Assembly: GCF_050948215.1 (NCBI RefSeq)
Contig: NC_135150.1
Coordinates: 20,997,943 to 21,061,942 of the forward strand
Origin: Halictus rubicundus
Lineage: Eukaryota; Arthropoda; Insecta; Hymenoptera; Halictidae
Length of the DNA: 64,000 nt
Direction: 5' to 3'
The notes beneath the pieces were generated by a model. That model did no database searches, was not told where the DNA came from, and was given only the letters and a program-made list of their open reading frames with translations. A program made the position numbers and the translations under genes. This document shows positions 58,375 to 64,000 of this stretch, piece by piece. Position 1 is the stretch's first letter, and the number at the start of each line of letters is the position of its first letter.

Positions 58375-58597
58375 CCACCGACGAGATATATATAAAGACT
58401 GCCAGCCTTACGGGAGAATGTGTAGCTCGAAAAATGCGGTTGTTTTCTACCGCAAGGTCTTCTATCCTAGAGAGGATAGATTTTGGCTGGAGTAAGAAAC
58501 AGAAGGCCAACGACGGTATTTCGTCGGTGCAGAAGACCACTAAGGAAATTCTCATCGGTGAGAAGGTGAATCCTCACGGACCCATATCGATTATCAA
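58375..58597 (+). repeat. Repeat unit copy B
   Basis: Uninterrupted relative of copy A. It has a TATATATAAAG box near 58386, two perfect hairpins (TGCGGT with ACCGCA; CTATCCT with AGGATAG at 58462-58479), and the open frame starting at 58434 (68 codons). No other family is recognised. Confidence 0.65.
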
Positions 58598-59497
58598 ATG
58601 TTACATTCTCCGACCAGAGTTGGGCAAAATATTTATCTAAATATAAATTTCGAATAACGAATAAAAGATAAAAAAATTTTTATTTTCTTATTGGAAGGTT
58701 CGAATAAAAAAGGTATCTTTATGCACTTACCAATTCTTAATTATTGTGCAGCACTATAGTTGTAATTAGGTAATGTAAATTAAACAATTATAAATTGGGT
58801 AAAATTTAATTTATTAATTTCCGAGGGTGTATTCACTCCTTAAATTCCTATTTCATTAATCTATTGCTTCCTATCGGTCGACCTATATTTACATATCAGA
58901 ATAAATGAATTAATCCTGAACATAGAACAAAGTTCCAGTACTCCAAATGAACCTAACAGAATGCACGGGAGCGAAAGAGGATAGGGTTGAGTGAACAGAT
59001 TTCAACGCAAAGGATCTTTTACCGTTCGTTTTTATTAACTTGCAAAATTACCTTACTCGTCTACTCATGCACAGATAAAATATATAAATAAAAATGTAGG
59101 TAAATTGTGAACGTGAGTTTATTAAATCGAGACTGCGAAAGCATGCGTGTGCAATTTCAAGTCACGAACTTCGACATCTTGGGTCGCGAGCTTGATGTCC
59201 CATTGAAAAATGCTCGTTTCCCTTTTCTTCCCCTGTTGGGAATACATTAGACAGAGGAGACACGCGAAAATCGTGGCGCGGACACGCTCGACTCATTTCG
59301 TCACGTAACAGATTGCTAGAACAGTGATAAACCTATCATAGAGTAATGAATAAATATAACAATCGAAAAAACATGGCCAAATGCAATGACGAATAACCAG
59401 ACACGTTCTTTCCTCGTCCCGTCGTCACGATCTCGAGACGCCTATGACCAAACGAACACGTCACGACGAGAATTTCTACGAAGAGATATGCACATAT

Positions 59498-59548
59498 ACA
59501 TATATATGCACATAGAGATATATACACATATACGTATGTATATATAGT
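59498..59548. repeat. TA/CA-rich simple repeat
   Basis: Runs of CATATA, TATGCA and TATACA units. Ordinary low-complexity DNA. Confidence 0.6.
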
Positions 59549-60162
59549 AAAAAAAATATCATAACGAACTATATAAAAAGATACGATTGTAAAGTGTTAA
59601 TATAGCTTTACATCTTTGGACAGTCAACAAAAGCGATCCACTCGCGGATCGCTGCGTTACAAAAAAAAAAAAGAAAAGAATGAAATTCACGAAGTCCGAT
59701 TCTGCATAATATATACTTTCCGATCAGAACCGACTGAAAAATCCTCTTCCTTATCCGATGATCGATTCTCCACCGACGTTCGAAAGCAGCATATGAGTTT
59801 CGTTGTAGGATTCGATGCTTGGTAAACATCGGTTCTCGATAAACGATTCAAGCGAACGATTTACAAAACAACAGTTGGGCTCATGCAATCAACTAAACAG
59901 GTACGCAAACAGCAACAAGAACAACACCGGCCTCGGTGTTTGCCAAGCATCGATTCTCAGCACCGTCTTGGATCCAATATTTCGTTCTGGAACACCAATC
60001 GCTTATGATAGTGCTCCTGTATTTTACATTTAGAAACTATAGGAAGACGCGGTCTGTTTTTTGAAAGATAAAGCTCAACACTTCGCCCTCTGTAGTGATC
60101 AAGACTGAATTAGTTTTTCAAAAATTCAAGATCAACAATCGAGGCCTTTCAACAACGATAGT

Positions 60163-60387
60163 AATTAAGGTAACGGACGCAATTACTGTGCGGTTACCAA
60201 TTACTGTGCCTATATTAATTATACTTATTTTTAAAGCATGATGAGTATTAAAAAAGAGACATTAAATTTTTCAGTTAATATATATGTTATATATCTCCTT
60301 TTTAATATTCATTATGTTTTAAAAATAAGTATAATTAATATAGGCATAGCAATTGGTATTCCCACAGTAATTGGGTTCCTTATCCTG
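60163..60387. mobile_element. Foldback MITE with about 100-bp arms
   Basis: The left arm runs AAGGTAACGGACGCAATTAC, TGTG, ..., CCTATATTAATTATACTTAT; the right arm is its reverse complement with few changes (CAATTACTGTGGGAATACC, CCTATATTAATTATACTTAT). Only about 25 bases separate the arms. Ends TAAGG/CCTTA suggest a TA target. It has no coding capacity. Confidence 0.75.
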
Positions 60388-60740
60388 TATATCTAATGTT
60401 TGACGACCCTCGGAACTTCGGTCCATTTTTACCGAGTGCTGGCGACGTTTTACCTGAATCATATGTTCCTAACAGCCAGTTTAAATCATTATGTATGCCC
60501 ATTAGGTCCAATGTGGATTCGGATGGATCCAGTCATGGCAGTCGTGTTCCAGAACGAAATACGCTTAACGACAAGGAAGTTTCGCTTGCGATTCATCGTC
60601 GTTAAACAACAAACAACACGAAACGGACATCTAAACCCTCCCAGTCTCGTGGTAATTTTTTACGTGAATTATAGCACACATTTCGACTAGAGTAATATCA
60701 TATACGCAGTTTAAAATGAAATCTCGAAGACGAAAGTAAT

Positions 60741-60759
60741 ATGTGGGTGTGTGTGTGTG

Positions 60760-60801
<42 letters not shown>

Positions 60802-60818
60802 TGTGTGTGTGCGTGTAC
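60741..60818. repeat. (GT)n microsatellite
   Basis: About 78 bases of mostly GT dinucleotides with brief TATA and GGG interruptions. Confidence 0.9.
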
Positions 60819-63227
60819 AGGGATTCCAGCAGTCTTGGTGGCTCAAACAGATTATCAATCGATACAATGATTCGTACCGCGGCAGTCATCCGAATGCAGT
60901 GCACACGCTTACCGAACCGGAAATGACGGTCGTCGTTCGAGCGAATTCATATTATTTAATATAACAACAAGACATAGAATTCACGCAGAAATAAAATCTC
61001 ACGAGCAATCAATTTAACAGTTAACAATCAAGGGTTTGCCACGAGATGCTCCTTCAAATTAACAAGAGTACCAACACCCGTGATTCATTCAAGTTCAATC
61101 GTTGTATCGAACTGCGTTCAAGAGTGCCTTTGCGTCGAACGTCAATCACGATGTTCCCGTAACAGCGAGAAAATAATATAAAATCAGTAGATCCGTTTGG
61201 AAACAAGATTCTCCGTAAATTTCTCGTTCAAGATTCAACATCCAACAGTACACATATACAAAACCTTCTACCGACTCACCGAAGTAAATACAAAAGAAAA
61301 GAATTTAACGAACTGTTCAGAACACATGTTGTTCACGTTCGAAAACAACACGAACGCGGCTTACAAAAGTTTTCGTCAGTCGGATCCGTTCCGATATTCA
61401 ACGCTACAACTACCGAGTAGAACCAATCAGACGTGTGTACAAATAAATCAATTGTGTGGAATAATTTTTATGAAATCAGCCTCAGGGTTTCAGTAGTTTT
61501 AGCGTCGATAAAACCCGGAATCCTGCTGTTCAAGAGAATCTCAAGGGAAGCTTCCCCAATTTCATGATACGAATCGAAAGAAAAAAAAGGGCGCTTGGAA
61601 ATTCCCCGATTGTTTGCTCTCTTCTTGTACACCTCCGATCTTCGGACAACGGAGCACATTGCATCTTTGGCTTGTTTATCGTAAACATCGCCCGTTTCCA
61701 GGCCTGCTACATAGTTTGCATCATCAGAAAAAGAAGACACCCACGTACGAGTAGTCCCTACACTGTCTCCGTAGTCATAATAAAATCAATTGGCCATTCA
61801 AGATCCTTCGTCCAAATCATTTTTACTCCTCTTCAAATAAAAATAATTTCAGAGATTAAAAAATGGAAGGGCACAGTACTTAACGAATTTGTTATTTATA
61901 ATTACCACACTGCGGATTTTATGCATTTGTGGCGAAAATGGGTGGGTGTAATTTCAAACAACAAAAAGATTACAAGAATTTAAGAGTACCAATTTTTATT
62001 TCGCATAACGATCCGTAGTCTACTAATTATGGTACTGATCTGACGAACGTCCTGAAGTAGCCGATAGAATTTACCTGGACCGTGGACGAATACTTTGACT
62101 CTGTACGATCCTCTCGTCAGTTTCTCGCAATACGGTCGCGGTGTAATACTATAGTTTACAAGACGATTACAGAGGGCAAGAGATTCCCTGATATCTTCGG
62201 TCAGCGTCACTTCCGGTTGCTGCAGCCTCGAGCCCCTGAATCCTCTTTCCACCCTCTCTGTCTTCCAAGAAATATACTGTGTCTCACGGAGATTCATTCT
62301 TCGTTTCCTCTAAAAAATAACATCCTTTGGGCTAGAAAAAGGTACGCGTGCGAATACACGGAAGACAGAGAGGGTCTGCCACGTGTTTAGTTCATGATAA
62401 AGTTTAAGCTTTCCCGGGGAACGGCTGCAGCGATCGAGAGGCGTGTCGCGTTTCAAAGTGGATCTTACGTTAAGTAAAAATAAGGGTCCGGTGATTTGTT
62501 GTCTATTTACAACGTGAAGTACACAGTGTGTACACGATTGAACATCGTGTACGGGATTGAACAACGACACTTATCACATGAATCGTTGCGGCCTGGTTTC
62601 TTCGTCCGTTCTTAGCTGCGGATCGATTCGGTGACACGTTGAACCCTTCTCCGGATTTAGCAGAGGATCGCTGAACGCTTCCGGAGCGACCTATCTTTAG
62701 ATATACACCCCTTGTCACATCCGAACGCTCGGAAACCATCTCGAGCGTCCCGCGGTACTTTTGTACTTCGTCACCGGCGATTCTAATGATCACCGAATTG
62801 GATCCGATTCGACACAGTCTACGGATCCAGGAATCCTTTCACTGTCACTGACAAACCCCATTGTTGGCAGAAGAACTACGTTCCGATGAAAGATTCATCT
62901 TTCATCTCGATCATTTGACTCGATCTCTCGCTTTGCTACTCGCCTACTGTTTCTTCCTTCAGAAGGAACTGTTTTTCTTCCTTCTCCTGGTCTAATTCGG
63001 CTTTCATCGTTCTAGAGTTCCCTGATTCATCAACAGTTGTCGTTCGTTTTCTTTCACTGGTTCTCGCCGATCATTTATTATCTTTGAATCAACTTCTCGG
63101 CGCATTTCAGCGAGTTTGCTCCATCTTCAAGATGATATTTCTTGCTGAAGGAATTGTTTTTGCTTCCTTCTCCCGGTCCAGTTCAGCTTCCCATCGCGCT
63201 CGAATTCCCGGAGTCATCAAAGAACGA

Positions 63228-63423
63228 TCAGTTGTCGCTCTCGGCGTAGTCGTCGCTGTCCCCGCTGTCGTAGTACTGATTCCTGGACTGATGAATGGAG
63301 TCCTGCGGGTTCGCAGCCGATTGATCATCGAGGTAGCCCTGGTGCTCGGTGTTCTGGAGCTGATCCACCGATTCCCCGTCCATATTCTGCGGGAACGCGT
63401 CCTCCGACATGGAATCGTATGAC
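63228..63423 (-). CDS. Last coding exon of an unrecognised gene
   Basis: Minus-strand open exon preceded by an acceptor (GATTCGCAG at 63424-63432) and ending in a stop at 63228. It encodes a polar, acidic C-terminus of about 65 residues that includes SYDSMSEDAFPQNMDGES and ends YDSGDSDDYAESDN. Codon use is more regular than in neighbouring open frames. The rest of the gene must lie to the right of the window. The tail would suit a cytoplasmic end of a membrane protein, but I do not recognise it. Confidence 0.5.
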
Positions 63424-64000
63424 CTGCGAATCGACAAAAGCGTTTTAGGCCCGAATGCACCTTTTCTCTGGCTTTGTTTCAGCTCTCTATAGACCAAGCT
63501 CTGCGCGGTTGGGCTATAGACGAGCGTTCTAAAATCCAAAATACTTGCAACTTCAACGAATTACGGTTCGATGTGAGGATGACAAATGTTTCCACTGTCT
63601 GGGACTCTGTTGGGGTGCGAATACACGTAACTCGCGACATCTTTTTGCGAGACCAGCTTGCAGAAGCGTGTACACTTGCTTGCCAAATTGTAAAATTGTC
63701 CGAGTCAGTGGCAGGAAATAGAAGTTAAATAAAAGTGCATTTCATCTTCTAGAAAGTCTCCACAAGTAATTTCTCTACAAGTTGGTATTCGACCAGTTCA
63801 TGTTTGTCATAAATGCATCAAATCCGCAGTTGAACTATCGCTATCTCAGACACTCTCGCAAAAATTGTCGCGAATTGATTGCCAGTGTATTGGCACCTTC
63901 AGACGAGTCATTTTGTGCGACTGAACCATATTTGGTTGAAACCAACAATTTGCAGCAACGAAAAGGGTAAAAATGGAAGCGAAGGAGGATGATGGTCTGT
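63424..64000. other. Probable intron of the right-edge gene
   Basis: No supported exon. Half of it is MITE copy 3 (63612-63899). A run of purines starts at the right edge. Confidence 0.4.
63612..63899. mobile_element. MITE copy 3 (288 bp, diverged)
   Basis: Left GGGGTGCGAATACACGTAAC, right reversed AAGGTGCCAATACACTGGCA; the right subterminal part (AATTGTCGCGAATTGATTGC) matches the odorant receptor copy. The TA duplication has decayed (TT and CA). It is older than the other two copies. Confidence 0.65.

Larger units (their letters stand above)
56031..63227. other. Gene-poor, repeat-rich interval
   Basis: Seven kilobases without a gene I can support. It contains the LTR-like and stem-loop region (56.4-57.8 kb), the TTAGG run with minisatellite (58.0-58.3 kb), repeat unit copy B (58.4-58.6 kb), a foldback element (60.2-60.4 kb) and a (GT)n tract. 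Part of 60.4-63.2 kb may be a long 3' UTR of the minus-strand gene whose last exon ends at 63228. Open frames here look like chance. Confidence 0.4.

Noticed and set aside
60698..60964. Cysteine-valine or histidine-threonine-rich frames over the GT tract
   Set aside because: Direct translation of a dinucleotide microsatellite.
61468..62793. Open frames on both strands between 61.4 and 62.8 kb
   Set aside because: No splice acceptor or donor, no family motifs and no consistent codon use; treated as possible UTR.

Overview
The window looks like nuclear DNA of an insect, most likely a hymenopteran (bee, ant or wasp). It is AT-rich, and genes are split by mostly short GT-AG introns (about 60-300 nt). 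It carries a complete insect-type odorant receptor, a group III (bee-venom-type) phospholipase A2, a Nup358/RanBP2 without the vertebrate cyclophilin tail, and a short run of the insect telomere motif TTAGG. Species assignment is inference. I rebuilt exon-intron structures by hand; every complete model keeps frame across all junctions.

Left half (1-33.8 kb) is a dense run of conserved housekeeping genes on alternating strands: Mosmo (-, cut by the left edge), Dbr1 (-), Mettl4 (+), Gale (-), F8a/HAP40 (-), Gde1 (+), dystrotelin (-), Riok1 (+), Xrcc3 (+), Rpusd1 (-), and the large Nup358/RanBP2 (+, about 2.6-2.8 thousand residues). Divergent pairs (Dbr1/Mettl4, F8a/Gde1, dystrotelin/Riok1, Rpusd1/Nup358) share intergenic spacers of 0.6-1.0 kb. 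Convergent pairs are very close: Mettl4/Gale stops are 94 bp apart and Xrcc3/Rpusd1 stops 35 bp apart. The genes are functionally unrelated (RNA lariat turnover, adenine methylation, galactose metabolism, DNA repair, nuclear pore), as expected for an animal genome.

Middle (35-56 kb) holds Acaa2 (+, mitochondrial thiolase), an odorant receptor (-), a 2.3-kb nest of DNA transposons ending 68 bp before the Dpyd start codon, Dpyd (+, 16 exons, first enzyme of pyrimidine breakdown), a secreted phospholipase A2 (-) and Def8 (-).

Right end (56-64 kb) is gene-poor and repeat-rich. It contains an LTR-like segment with a TATA box, a hairpin at the expected transcription start, a polyadenylation signal and a tRNA-Trp-type primer-binding sequence. 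Around it are a dense series of perfect short stem-loops, four further hairpins, a duplicated ORF fragment, a TTAGG run beside a minisatellite full of 5'-splice-site-like motifs, a foldback element, a long (GT)n, and the last coding exon of an unrecognised minus-strand gene.

Transposable DNA is mostly small and intronic: a three-copy TA-target-site MITE family (in Gale, the odorant receptor and the right edge), mariner-type MITEs in Mettl4, Gde1 and Dpyd introns, and hAT-type MITEs, one nested inside a mariner MITE. The strongest candidates for something undescribed are the structured 56.4-57.8 kb region and an apparent extra C-terminal domain of Nup358.
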